A DNA stretch of 64,000 bases from Brevibacillus composti. GTDB taxonomy: Bacteria > Bacillota > Bacilli > Brevibacillales > Brevibacillaceae. A model generated the notes under the pieces. That model saw only the letters and a program-made list of their open reading frames with translations. It had not been told where the DNA came from and searched no databases. The translations under genes were made by a program, and so were the position numbers. Location of the stretch: positions 3,087,501 through 3,151,500 of the forward strand of contig NZ_CP066308.1 of assembly GCF_016406105.1 (NCBI RefSeq), written 5' to 3'. Shown in pieces: positions 28,377 through 36,692 of this stretch (position 1 is the first letter of the stretch; every line of letters begins with the position of its first letter).

Positions 28377-29438
28377 CTATTTCTGCGGGCTTCGCTTCAC
28401 GAGGACGAGCGCGTTGCTGAGCGGCCGCCCTGTTTTTGTCAGGTATTTGCCCTGGTAGTACAATCCCGATGAGGCGCCTCCGTCGAGGTTCATCGCTTCC
28501 ACCAGCCCCAGCTTTTGGGCAATCTCCGCCAGCTCATGCATGGTGACGCCAGGGACGGTGCCCATCACGACTGTCTGGTCCTGCTTTTTACCGATGAAGC
28601 TGCGCTGTCCCTTTTGGCTGGTGATTTTTGCTTCGCTGAATGCCTCCAGCCTCACGTCCAGCTTCCCCTCCGTCACCAGCTTGGGGCCGACGCTGATCAT
28701 ATGCTGGGAGCCCTGCAGCTCTGCCGGCCAATCCAGCGCATAGCTTGCCTGATCCCCCACTTTCACAACGCCAGTGCGAAACCGCGCCTGTGGCCCGGCC
28801 GCGACGACGAAGCCTTTGGCCGGAATCACCGCTTTGTCCCGGACGACCGCCGTTACCTTTCCCTGATCGACGATGACAAAGGAAAAGCCTGGCAGCTCCA
28901 GCGTCTGCGAGCGGAACAACGGCGTGAATACAACGGTTTCTTCCGGTGTCGTCGGCAGGTGATTCAAAAACCAGGCGGTCTGCGTCAACTTGTTTTGGTC
29001 GCTCTGCACAAAATGGAGCGTGATCGGCGTGCCGCTATTGGGTGTAAAGGCGATTTCGCCGTTCGGCTTGATCCCCAGCCATTCCGCTCCACCCCGGATG
29101 TGGGCCAGTGCGCCGTTGATCACGATTCCTCCCATCGGCTGCAGGTCTTTGGCATCATAGGGATTGAAATACGTCCCGTTGATTGCCGCCAGCGCCTGAT
29201 GCCTTTTCGCCATGGAGGCCAGCTCTTCGGTCATGCCGATCTTGTTCTGGGCGATGGCCGGTCTCAGCTCCACGCCTTCGGACGGGTGGTAGGAGATCCA
29301 TCGCACCGCTTTTTTGCCTGTCGAAATGGTAATCGTCTGCGCCTGTGTCTGCAGCGCTTCGCTTTCGGCAGGAAAGCTCAGCAGCGTGCATGCCAGCAGG
29401 ATCGTCAGCCATATGGGTTTCTTCGTCATTTTTCTCAT
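28377..29438 (-). CDS. Secreted phosphodiester glycosidase-like protein (NAGPA domain)
   Basis: A 353-residue exported protein with an N-terminal signal peptide (about residues 1-27). The NAGPA/phosphodiester glycosidase domain shows AAINGTYFNPYD, a central PMGGIVINGALAH strand, and the C-terminal NLDGGASSGLYYQGK motif. Bacterial members such as YOD-domain proteins act on cell-surface phosphodiester-linked sugars, though the substrate here is unknown. The start is ambiguous: ATG 29438 follows GGAGG at 13 nt, and ATG 29429 is also possible. Confidence 0.82.
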   Translation of the reverse strand: MRKMTKKPIWLTILLACTLLSFPAESEALQTQAQTITISTGKKAVRWISYHPSEGVELRPAIAQNKIGMTEELASMAKRHQALAAINGTYFNPYDAKDLQPMGGIVINGALAHIRGGAEWLGIKPNGEIAFTPNSGTPITLHFVQSDQNKLTQTAWFLNHLPTTPEETVVFTPLFRSQTLELPGFSFVIVDQGKVTAVVRDKAVIPAKGFVVAAGPQARFRTGVVKVGDQASYALDWPAELQGSQHMISVGPKLVTEGKLDVRLEAFSEAKITSQKGQRSFIGKKQDQTVVMGTVPGVTMHELAEIAQKLGLVEAMNLDGGASSGLYYQGKYLTKTGRPLSNALVLVKRSPQK

Positions 29439-29746
29439 CTTCCTGTCTCTGCCTCCGTTCGTCCTATCATTCATCGCATTTGCTCTATTACAGCATCTAC
29501 CCTATCCTGGCTATCTACGCTATCATCTCATCTGCACGATCACGGCACCCACTCTAGCCCGGCAGCATCTCGGTTCCCCCTATACTTAGCGCAACCATTT
29601 GGAAAATCCTGCTTGTCAAAAGGCTAACTCTTGCTCCCTTCGCCCGCATCAGACCGACAAACCGGCCGGAAACTGTGTATAATGAAAAAACAGACCAGCA
29701 AAGGACGGGCGCTTCTCACTACCAGGACTGTTGGAGGCTAAAACAC
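29439..29746. other. Divergent intergenic region
   Basis: This 308-nt gap lies between the divergent glycosidase-like and TrmB-type genes. A TATAAT at 29678-29683 with a weak -35 (CCGACA, 29654-29659) is a plausible promoter for the plus-strand regulator. No other feature was recognised. Confidence 0.4.
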
Positions 29747-30505
29747 ATGTTGGAAACTTTCGGATTCTCCTATTATGAAAGCAAAGTATACGAGACCTTG
29801 GCAGCCAGCGACGCCCCGATGGATGCCGCGATGGTCGTCAAGCATTCGGGCGTGCCCAAAGCAAAAATCTACGAAGTGCTTAGCCGCTTGGTGGACAAAG
29901 GACTGGTGCTCGATTCGGTCTCGGACAAGAAAAAATGGTACACGGCGCTCCCGTTGAACAGTTTGGTCGACAAGCTGACGGCCCAGTTTCAGCAGAATGT
30001 GGAGACGCTGAAATCATCGCTGGCCAGCAAAAAAGTGCGGGATGACCGGATCTGGAATTTGAAGATCGCGTCTTCGATCCAGGCGCAAAGCATGCAGTTA
30101 ATCCGGCATGCAGCGAGGTCGATCCGCATCTCCGCGTGGAATGACGATTTTCTGACTTATCTCCCGCTCCTGGAGGAAAGGGAACGGGAAGGCATAGAGG
30201 TGGAAGCGCTGGTCGTCGGGAAGCTGGAGAGCCAATTGTCCCGCGTCCATGAGATGCTCCCCGCCGAAGAGCATGAGGGTCTGGAACGCTACCTGCTCAT
30301 CGTCGCCGATCAGGAGGAGATCATTTTTGCCGGGGAGGAGGACGGCGATTGGCAGGCGATTCAGACGCGCGCTCAGCCCTTCGTCAAATTTTTCGCCGAC
30401 TTCTTTTATCACGATGTAGCCTTGGCCCGCATCACGCAAAAGCATTACGACCTCCTTTTGGGCGATGAGGAAGTACGGCAGATGCTGATCCGGCTGCGCT
30501 ACTAA
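29747..30505 (+). CDS. TrmB family transcriptional regulator
   Basis: A 252-residue regulator. The N-terminal TrmB winged helix (about 1-75) has the typical LETFGFSYYESKVYETL opening and a VPKAKIYEVLSRLVDKGL recognition segment. A helical linker and a phospholipase D-like effector domain (SIRISAWNDDFL) follow. Such proteins usually sense sugars or related ligands. The start ATG 29747 has GGAGG 9 nt upstream. It may control the neighbouring MFS gene or the divergent glycosidase; this is inferred from position only. Confidence 0.85.
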   Translation: MLETFGFSYYESKVYETLAASDAPMDAAMVVKHSGVPKAKIYEVLSRLVDKGLVLDSVSDKKKWYTALPLNSLVDKLTAQFQQNVETLKSSLASKKVRDDRIWNLKIASSIQAQSMQLIRHAARSIRISAWNDDFLTYLPLLEEREREGIEVEALVVGKLESQLSRVHEMLPAEEHEGLERYLLIVADQEEIIFAGEEDGDWQAIQTRAQPFVKFFADFFYHDVALARITQKHYDLLLGDEEVRQMLIRLRY

Positions 30506-30555
30506 CAAGGGCGGGGAAAGAGCAGGAGGCTGCATTTTTTTCTTGTTTGTGATGA

Positions 30556-30594
30556 CAAAAACGGTTACCATCGTAGTGGTAACCGTTTTGCTAT
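30556..30594 (+). terminator. Hairpin between the TrmB-type regulator and the MFS gene
   Basis: A perfect 13-bp inverted repeat (30558-30570 with 30577-30589) has a T-rich exit on the plus strand. It reads best as the regulator's terminator. Its length and its place directly before the MFS gene also allow an operator role. Confidence 0.7.
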
Positions 30595-30618
30595 TTTGCT
30601 GGAAAGGAGCTCCTTTTT

Positions 30619-31800
30619 GTGAATCCGCGCGTCTTTATTCTTGCAATTGCTACCTTTGTGGTCGGAACCGTGGAGCTGATTGTCGGCGGTACCCTGAATC
30701 TGATCACGGCCGACCTGGATATTCCCCTCAGTGCTGCCGGGCAGCTGATCACGGCGTTTTCCCTGTCGTTTTCGATCTCGGCACCCATCCTGATGCATTT
30801 CACGCGGCATATCGCCCGAAAACCTTTGTATCTGATGGCCCTGTTCGGCTTTTTTCTCAGCAATGTGCTGGCCGCTCTCAGTCCGTCTTACGCCGTCCTG
30901 ATGGTGGCGCGCATCCTCTCCGCTTCTTGCGGCGCCTTGCTGACCGTGTTGTCGATCTCGATCACCACGCAGCTGGTGGAGCCGGCCTACCGCGGCAGAG
31001 CCCTGGGAATCATCTACATGGGGATCAGCGGCTCCCTCGTGCTGGGTGTTCCGCTCGGCATGGCCCTGGGCAATGCGTACGGCTGGCGGGCACCGTTCTG
31101 GTTGATCGCCGGACTTAGCCTGCTGGCGATGCTCTGTCTTGGCAAATGGCTGCAGCCGGTGCAGACACCGCCCGTCATTCCCCTGCGCGTACAGCTCGCT
31201 TCGCTGAAAGACAGCAAAATCGTCAGTGCCCAATTGATCTCCATGTTCATGCTGACGGGCCATTTGACCCTGTACGCGTATTTCACTCCGTTTCTTCAAA
31301 CCACCATGCATCTGAATGCCGGCTGGCTCAGTTTCGTCTACCTGCTCTTTGGACTGGCGGCGGTGGCGGGAGGCGGAATCGGCGGCTGGATCGCGGATAA
31401 ATGGGGGCCGACGAGAGCGATGCTGCTGATCATCTCCAGCTTTGCCGTGATCATGGCTTCTCTCCCGTTCACGACCGCTTCCCTCTACGTGTTCCTCGTC
31501 GCGATGGTGCTGTGGAGCGGACTCAGCTGGGCCATTTCGCCCGCTCAGCAAAACTACCTGATTCAGTCGGCGCCGGGCACCTCGGACATCCAGCTCGGGC
31601 TAAACACCTCCGTCCTGCACATGGGGATCGCCATGGGCTCGGCCATCGGAGGGGTCGTGGTCGAGAAGGCATCCGTCCAGTACAATGCTTGGGTCGGCGC
31701 CGTCTTCATTCTGCTGTCGCTGGCTTGTGCCATCTACTCCATATCCCGTCCGGTGGGCGGAAAATCCGCAATCCAGGCTGGCACGCCGATTCAATCCTGA
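30619..31800 (+). CDS. MFS transporter, DHA1-type drug/sugar efflux
   Basis: A 393-residue major facilitator with about 12 hydrophobic helices. The loop 2-3 region ([13 protein letters not shown]) and the [14 protein letters not shown] motif C are typical of proton antiporters of the DHA1/AraJ-YdhP type. The substrate cannot be told. The start codon is GTG 30619, with AAAGGAG 9 nt upstream. Its 3' end overlaps the degenerate tail of the convergent moaA frame by 95 nt. Confidence 0.88.
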   Translation: MNPRVFILAIATFVVGTVELIVGGTLNLITADLDIPLSAAGQLITAFSLSFSISAPILMHFTRHIARKPLYLMALFGFFLSNVLAALSPSYAVLMVARILSASCGALLTVLSISITTQLVEPAYRGRALGIIYMGISGSLVLGVPLGMALGNAYGWRAPFWLIAGLSLLAMLCLGKWLQPVQTPPVIPLRVQLASLKDSKIVSAQLISMFMLTGHLTLYAYFTPFLQTTMHLNAGWLSFVYLLFGLAAVAGGGIGGWIADKWGPTRAMLLIISSFAVIMASLPFTTASLYVFLVAMVLWSGLSWAISPAQQNYLIQSAPGTSDIQLGLNTSVLHMGIAMGSAIGGVVVEKASVQYNAWVGAVFILLSLACAIYSISRPVGGKSAIQAGTPIQS

Positions 31801-32674
31801 CAGAGAATACCCGGCCTCGGCATGCTTTTTGGCGAAGCCTTTTGTCGCTCAGATGCGGGCCGGAACCATTCGTTCCATTCCGAGCGACGGAACAAAACGC
31901 CTGCGTCACAGAAGAGATCAGACCGATTTCCTGCTCCGTACCGGCATAGCGGTAGCGGGAAGCGACCTCGCCGTAATAATTGGGATTCACTGGTTCCAGC
32001 GGCATCTCGGCGTGAATCATCCGGATGATTTCCCGCGACGGGACCACCTGATCCAGCTTCCAGCCGTTGCTGTTGCCCACATCCATGAATTCGATGAAGC
32101 GGAGGATATGCCCTTTTTCCCGAAAATAGCGGGCCATCGGCAGGATGTCCTGGTCGTTGACACCGCGCTGCACGACCATATTGATCTTGACGCCAAGTCC
32201 GGCGGCGGCGGCGGCTTCGATCCCCTCCAGGATCTGCTCCACCCGGTAGCCCCTGCCGTTGATCCGCCCGAAGCGCTCATCGTCCAAGCTGTCCAGGCTC
32301 ACGGTCACCCGGTCCAGTCCGGCCGCTTTCAGCTCTTCGGCGTGCCTCGCAAGCAGAGAGCCGTTCGTGGTCATCGCGATATCCCGGACGCCGTCCACTT
32401 GGCGAATCATGCGGATCAGGTCGGCCAGATTCCGCCGCATCAAAGGCTCGCCGCCGGTGATGCGGATTTTTTCCACGCCCAGCGAAGTAAAGATTCCGGT
32501 CAATCTCGTAATTTCTTCAAAGGAAAGCAGCTTGTGCTGCGGCAAAAACGGATAGTCCGGCCCGAATATTTCGGCGGGCATGCAATATTGGCAGCGAAAA
32601 TTGCATTTGTCTGTCACAGAGATGCGCAAATCACGGAGAGGACGTTTTTGTGAATCAAACACTTGCTTTTCCAT
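31706..32674 (-). CDS. moaA: GTP 3',8-cyclase MoaA with missing C-terminal Fe-S domain
   Basis: The first 261 of 322 residues are a standard MoaA, the radical-SAM enzyme that starts pterin cofactor synthesis. Visible parts are the CNFRCQYC cluster (Cys24, Cys28, Cys31), [16 protein letters not shown] and SSVTQAFC. Homology stops just after Cys261. The expected GDCxRxR stretch, the other two cysteines of the second cluster and the C-terminal Gly-Gly are absent, replaced by an unrelated tail running into the 3' end of the MFS gene. The start ATG 32674 has AAAGGAG 9 nt upstream. It is probably impaired or a pseudogene unless the tail is functional. Confidence 0.82.
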   Translation of the reverse strand: MEKQVFDSQKRPLRDLRISVTDKCNFRCQYCMPAEIFGPDYPFLPQHKLLSFEEITRLTGIFTSLGVEKIRITGGEPLMRRNLADLIRMIRQVDGVRDIAMTTNGSLLARHAEELKAAGLDRVTVSLDSLDDERFGRINGRGYRVEQILEGIEAAAAAGLGVKINMVVQRGVNDQDILPMARYFREKGHILRFIEFMDVGNSNGWKLDQVVPSREIIRMIHAEMPLEPVNPNYYGEVASRYRYAGTEQEIGLISSVTQAFCSVARNGTNGSGPHLSDKRLRQKACRGRVFSVRIESACQPGLRIFRPPDGIWSRWHKPATAE

Positions 32675-32719
32675 CGCTGACCACTCCTTTTTTCCCCGAT
32701 GCTTCCGCTGGCCAACCGA

Positions 32720-34642
32720 TCAAACCGGCCAGGGATGGGGCGACAAATATAGAATACTGCCTGAATCTCGACAATGATAGCCCCCCAGCCGCTCTACTTC
32801 CTGGGCAAACTGCGGGGAGCGGATGCATTCCAGCAGCTGCTCTCCTTCCCGGCTGCGGAAAAACGAGCCGCGCATCAACAGATCATACCGCTCTTCGGCG
32901 ACAGGAATGAAATCCAGATTCATCGCCTTGGCCGCGGAGTAGATGCCCAGTCCGACATCTGCCGTACCGCCTGCTACCGCGGCAGCGACGCTCAAATGAG
33001 AGACGGCCTCGCGTGTATAGCCGTAGATCGCTTCCCTGTCGATGCCCTCCTGCCCCAGCAGGTAATCGAGCAAAAGCCGGGTCCCTGCGCCCCGCTGCCG
33101 ATTGATGTAGGTGACGCCGGGCTGGGCCAAATCCGCAACCGTCCTGATCCCCAGCGGATTGCCTTTTTTCACGATCCAGCCCTGCTGGCGGTAGACCAGC
33201 TGCACGAGCGCCACATCCTGGCCGCGAAGGTATTTCTCCACAAACGGCTGATTGTAGGTGCCGCTGCTCTCATCAAACAGATGGATGCCGGCGATATGGG
33301 CCTCGCCTTTTTGAATCGCCATGATTCCGCCCATGCTCCCGACGTGGGAAGAGACGAGGAAGCGGTCGGGACGGGACTTACGGAGCAGCATATCCAGCAC
33401 GTCCATCGTCAGGTCATGGCTGCCGGTCGCCACGATCGTATGGTGAATCTGCTCCAGCGGGCGGTACAGTTCGATCTGAGCCGTCTCTCCCTGCTCGTAG
33501 CCCAGATGGCCGGGCGGGATGCGCAATAGGCCGTCCGCCCGAACCATCGACATCGTGACGCCCGCTGCGCGGGTCAGGGGATTGGCAATGTATTTTCCAT
33601 CAATGCAGCCGACGGTCATGCGGATAAAATCCTCTGCGCCCATGACGGAGACGATGCGCCTGCCGATGGTCGCTTCGATCCGCGGCCGCTCCGGCTCCAT
33701 GCTTCCATAATAATGGTGAATGAGCGAACGGGCAAACCATTCCAGATTTAAGTAGGCGGAGACTGGGTAGCCCGGCAGGCCGATCACCGGCTTGCCCTCG
33801 ACGATGCCGACGACCACCGGCTTGCCGGGGCGGGTCGCAACGCCGTGAGTGAGCACCTCTCCCAGCTCTTCCACCACGTGGACGGTAAAATCCTCCCGTC
33901 CCGCGGATGATCCGGCATTGAGGAGCACCAGGTCGGCCTCCTGCACGGCTTCCCGCAGCGCCTCGCGGATCAGGGCGTAGTCGTCCGCTACGATGCCGCG
34001 CAGGATCGGCTCTGCTCCCCACTCCCGCAAGTATGCGGCAAAGACGGTGCCGTTAAACTCGATAATCTCCCCTTCGGCCACATGCTCCGACGGCGGGATC
34101 AGCTCCGAACCGGTGGGAATGATGACGACCCTCGGCTTCCGGAAGACAGGCACGCTCACGATGCCTCCCGCCAGCAGCGCTCCCAGATCGACCGGACGCA
34201 GCTTGTGCCTCGCGGGGACGATGACCTCGCCGACGACGACATCCTCGCCGATCGGGCGAATATGCTGCCAGGGAGCTGCCGCCTCCAGGATTTCGATCGT
34301 CTCCTCGTCTACCTGATGCACATGCTCGATCATGATCACGGCGTCAAACCCATCCGGGATCGGATCGCCCGTGTCTACCTCTATATAATCCTCGCCCCGC
34401 TTCAGATGAACCGGATGCTGCTCATGGGCCGCGTAGGTTTTCTCCGCTTTGACAGCGATGCCGTCCATCGCGGAAGCGTGGTAGTTGGGCATGGAGACTT
34501 TGGCGTAGATCGGCTCAGCCGTGACCCGCCCCAGGGCCTCGGCTGTGGGAATCACTTCGGTTTTGGGTGAAAAATGAACCCGCTGTTTGATTTTCTCCTG
34601 CGCTTCTCCGAGCGGGGTATCTTCCAAGTAGATTTTCCGCAT
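32720..34642 (-). CDS. moeA: MoeA (molybdopterin molybdotransferase) fused to a PBP-like sensor domain
   Basis: A 640-residue fusion. Residues 1 to about 400 are MoeA, which inserts the metal into adenylylated pterin: SMPNYHASAMDGIAVKA, GDPIPDGFDAVIMIEHV, the NAGSSAGREDF substrate loop and GLPGYPVSAYLN. Residues 410 to the end form a periplasmic-binding-like domain (PF12727 type) with TGSHDLTMD, AGIHLFDE, NRQRGAGTRLLLDYLL and LGGYHC. Similar fusions are known in archaea and bacteria, and the domain may bind oxyanion or cofactor intermediates. Start ATG 34642 with AGGAGG upstream. It lies between canonical moeA and moaA on one strand. Confidence 0.92.
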   Translation of the reverse strand: MRKIYLEDTPLGEAQEKIKQRVHFSPKTEVIPTAEALGRVTAEPIYAKVSMPNYHASAMDGIAVKAEKTYAAHEQHPVHLKRGEDYIEVDTGDPIPDGFDAVIMIEHVHQVDEETIEILEAAAPWQHIRPIGEDVVVGEVIVPARHKLRPVDLGALLAGGIVSVPVFRKPRVVIIPTGSELIPPSEHVAEGEIIEFNGTVFAAYLREWGAEPILRGIVADDYALIREALREAVQEADLVLLNAGSSAGREDFTVHVVEELGEVLTHGVATRPGKPVVVGIVEGKPVIGLPGYPVSAYLNLEWFARSLIHHYYGSMEPERPRIEATIGRRIVSVMGAEDFIRMTVGCIDGKYIANPLTRAAGVTMSMVRADGLLRIPPGHLGYEQGETAQIELYRPLEQIHHTIVATGSHDLTMDVLDMLLRKSRPDRFLVSSHVGSMGGIMAIQKGEAHIAGIHLFDESSGTYNQPFVEKYLRGQDVALVQLVYRQQGWIVKKGNPLGIRTVADLAQPGVTYINRQRGAGTRLLLDYLLGQEGIDREAIYGYTREAVSHLSVAAAVAGGTADVGLGIYSAAKAMNLDFIPVAEERYDLLMRGSFFRSREGEQLLECIRSPQFAQEVERLGGYHCRDSGSILYLSPHPWPV

Positions 34643-34700
34643 GCTTTCCTCCTGCGAATGTTTTCTATCATGGGTGGTTGGACAGGGGATGGGATAGCGT

Positions 34701-35933
34701 TTATTGGATCAGGTATACCTTCACCGTCTCGCCTTCCAGCACACCCTCTTTATTCTCGGGGATCTCCGCGATTCCCTCGCTCTCCACCAGCGTAGAGATC
34801 AACCCCGACTTGCCGAAGACGGGGATCGCCCACAAGCCGTCTGCCCGCTCCTCCAGCTTGACCCGGATGTAGTCGGTCCGCCCTACTGCCGAAGCGACGT
34901 TGCGCGACAGCTTGGCAGACAGCCGCACATCCGTCTGACGGGCGCGGACTCCCTGCAATCTCTCCAATAGCGGAACTGCCAAAAGCTGAAACATGATCTG
35001 CGCGGATACGGGGTGGCCGGGCAAGCCCATCACCGGCTTATCTCCCGCCTTGGCGAGAATCGTCGGCTTGCCCGGCTTGGTAGCGACACCGTGCACGAGG
35101 ACGCCGGGCTCTCCCAGGGACTGCATCACTTGCACCGTAAAGTCCCTCGTGCCCACCGAACTGCCCCCGGACAGGATGAGAACATCCACTTGGGCAAACA
35201 GCTCCCGTGCCCTTGCGGCAAACAGCTCGTAATCATCCCGGACGATGCCCCCCTGGATGACGATGGCGCCGTGCTGCTGGGCGATGGCGCCGACAGTCAC
35301 GCTGTTGATATCCCGCACTTCACCGGGCGCCAGTTCTTTTTTCTCCGTCGGCACGACTTCATCGCCGGTGGAGAGGATCCCGATCGTGGGCCGGGGAAAT
35401 ACCTGCACCTCTGTTCTGCCGATGGCGGACAAGACGCCCAAATCCTGCGGACGCAGCCGGTGGCCGGCCGACATGACCAGCTCCCCGCGCTCCACATCAT
35501 CCCCGGCGCGGATGACATTCTCGCCGGGCGCGACCTGCCGGTACACATTTAACAGCTCGCCGATCTCTTCGACATGCTCAATCATCACCACGCTGTCCGC
35601 GCCTGCCGGAAGCATGCCGCCCGTGGGAATGGCCTGAGCCTGTCCCTCCTTCAGAAGCACCTGTGCCGCCCGCCCCATTTCGATCCGACTGGTAATGTCC
35701 AGAAAGGCGGGCAAGGAATCGGAGGCCCCGTAGGTATCCTGCGCCCTCACGGCAAAGCCGTCTACGGTCGAACGGGCAAAATGGGGAACCTGCTCGCCGG
35801 AGATCACGTCTTCCGCCAGCACCATGCCGCATGCCTCGGTGATCGGCAGCTTGATCGGAGGGCGGAAGGGATGGAATTGTTCGGCGATGATGGACAAGGT
35901 TTCAGAGACGGTTTTTACTTTGAAAAATTTCAT
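34701..35933 (-). CDS. moeA: Molybdopterin molybdotransferase MoeA (stand-alone)
   Basis: A 410-residue canonical MoeA. Landmarks are FARSTVDGFAVRAQDT, MIEHVEEIG, the catalytic-loop motif SGGSSVGTRDF and GLPGHPVSAQIMF. A second MoeA lies directly downstream, and paired MoeAs are thought to separate molybdenum from tungsten use. GGGAGG precedes ATG 35933. It is divergent from the moaD-like gene, so the 79-nt gap holds both promoters. Confidence 0.94.
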   Translation of the reverse strand: MKFFKVKTVSETLSIIAEQFHPFRPPIKLPITEACGMVLAEDVISGEQVPHFARSTVDGFAVRAQDTYGASDSLPAFLDITSRIEMGRAAQVLLKEGQAQAIPTGGMLPAGADSVVMIEHVEEIGELLNVYRQVAPGENVIRAGDDVERGELVMSAGHRLRPQDLGVLSAIGRTEVQVFPRPTIGILSTGDEVVPTEKKELAPGEVRDINSVTVGAIAQQHGAIVIQGGIVRDDYELFAARARELFAQVDVLILSGGSSVGTRDFTVQVMQSLGEPGVLVHGVATKPGKPTILAKAGDKPVMGLPGHPVSAQIMFQLLAVPLLERLQGVRARQTDVRLSAKLSRNVASAVGRTDYIRVKLEERADGLWAIPVFGKSGLISTLVESEGIAEIPENKEGVLEGETVKVYLIQ

Positions 35934-36012
35934 GTCTGCCTCCCTCTTTTTCAGTATGCAGCTTGCTCACTACTTCGACTATAATAAGTAAGAAAAAGGA
36001 GAAAATTCCGAT

Positions 36013-36288
36013 ATGAGAGTAAAGGTATTTGCCAATTTCCGTGAAATCTGCGATGCCAAGTCGGTGGAAGTGCCTACGGATAACGGAAATCGGGTCATCG
36101 ACATTCTTGAGACGCTGATCCGTATGTATCCTGCGTTGGAAGATGAGGTCTTCACACCGGAGCGAACACTCAAACCATTCGTACACGTCTTCCTCAACGG
36201 ACGCAACGTCATTCACGCTGAGGGGCTGGAGACAGAAGTGCAGGAAGATGATCAGTTTGCGCTGTTCCCTCCTGTGGCAGGAGGCTGA
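36013..36288 (+). CDS. moaD: MoaD/ThiS-family sulfur carrier
   Basis: A 91-residue ubiquitin-fold protein with an N-terminal MRVKVFANFRE strand and a C-terminal PPVAGG tail. The Gly-Gly tail is the site of adenylation and thiocarboxylation for pterin dithiolene formation. A TATAAT at 35980-35985 with a weak -35 could be its promoter, and AAAGGAG lies 11 nt before ATG. Next to an aldehyde oxidoreductase gene it is probably the carrier dedicated to that cofactor, with the ThiF-like enzyme at 42135 as its activator. Confidence 0.88.
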   Translation: MRVKVFANFREICDAKSVEVPTDNGNRVIDILETLIRMYPALEDEVFTPERTLKPFVHVFLNGRNVIHAEGLETEVQEDDQFALFPPVAGG

Positions 36289-36289
36289 C

Positions 36290-36598
36290 ATGATCGAAGA
36301 AACACTGGAGCTGCGCGGCATTCCCCTCTCCCATCTGGTCACGTATCTCATCGAGTGCGGCGGCGCGCCTCCTGGAGATGCTGCCGTAGATCGGGCCGGT
36401 AAAGCGCTCAGCGATACGCTCCCTCTCACCATCAGAGGCGAGGGCTGGGAGGCGGACGTGCTGCGGGAGGAGACAGTCAGCATCACCTCCCGCTTTCACG
36501 TCCAGGCTGTGTTTATCCGCTTTCGGGCGGAAGAAGAGGAGCGCCTGGCCCCCGTGCTCAAGCAATTTCGCGTAAAAGTGCTTCGCGTCGGAGGCTGA
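36290..36598 (+). CDS. Unassigned small protein ending in Gly-Gly, co-transcribed with moaD
   Basis: A 102-residue protein starting 1 nt after the moaD stop; its GGAGG ribosome binding site overlaps the end of moaD. No transmembrane segment is seen. The C-terminus reads VLRVGG, so like MoaD it ends in Gly-Gly. It might resemble the MoaD-related C-terminal domain described in Thermus proteins, but I cannot confirm that. The context makes a role in tungsten/molybdenum pterin assembly likely. Confidence 0.75.
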   Translation: MIEETLELRGIPLSHLVTYLIECGGAPPGDAAVDRAGKALSDTLPLTIRGEGWEADVLREETVSITSRFHVQAVFIRFRAEEEERLAPVLKQFRVKVLRVGG

Positions 36599-36654
36599 CC
36601 GCCCGCAGCCACTCTGCCGGTAAACGATCGAAACAAGAAGCAAAAGAGCGGGAA

Positions 36655-36683
36655 AAAGGTGGATGAGGTCTCCACCTTTTTTT
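36655..36683. terminator. Bidirectional terminator between the moaD operon and aor
   Basis: A perfect 10-bp stem (36655-36664 with 36671-36680) has T-runs on both strands. It serves the plus-strand moaD pair and the minus-strand aor gene, which converge here. Confidence 0.88.
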
Positions 36684-36692
36684 CGTTGGCAT

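Noticed and set aside
31706-31890. A simple one-base frameshift as the cause of the MoaA tail
   Set aside because: All three frames after Cys261 were read and none restores the GDC-type motif, so replacement or deletion is more likely.
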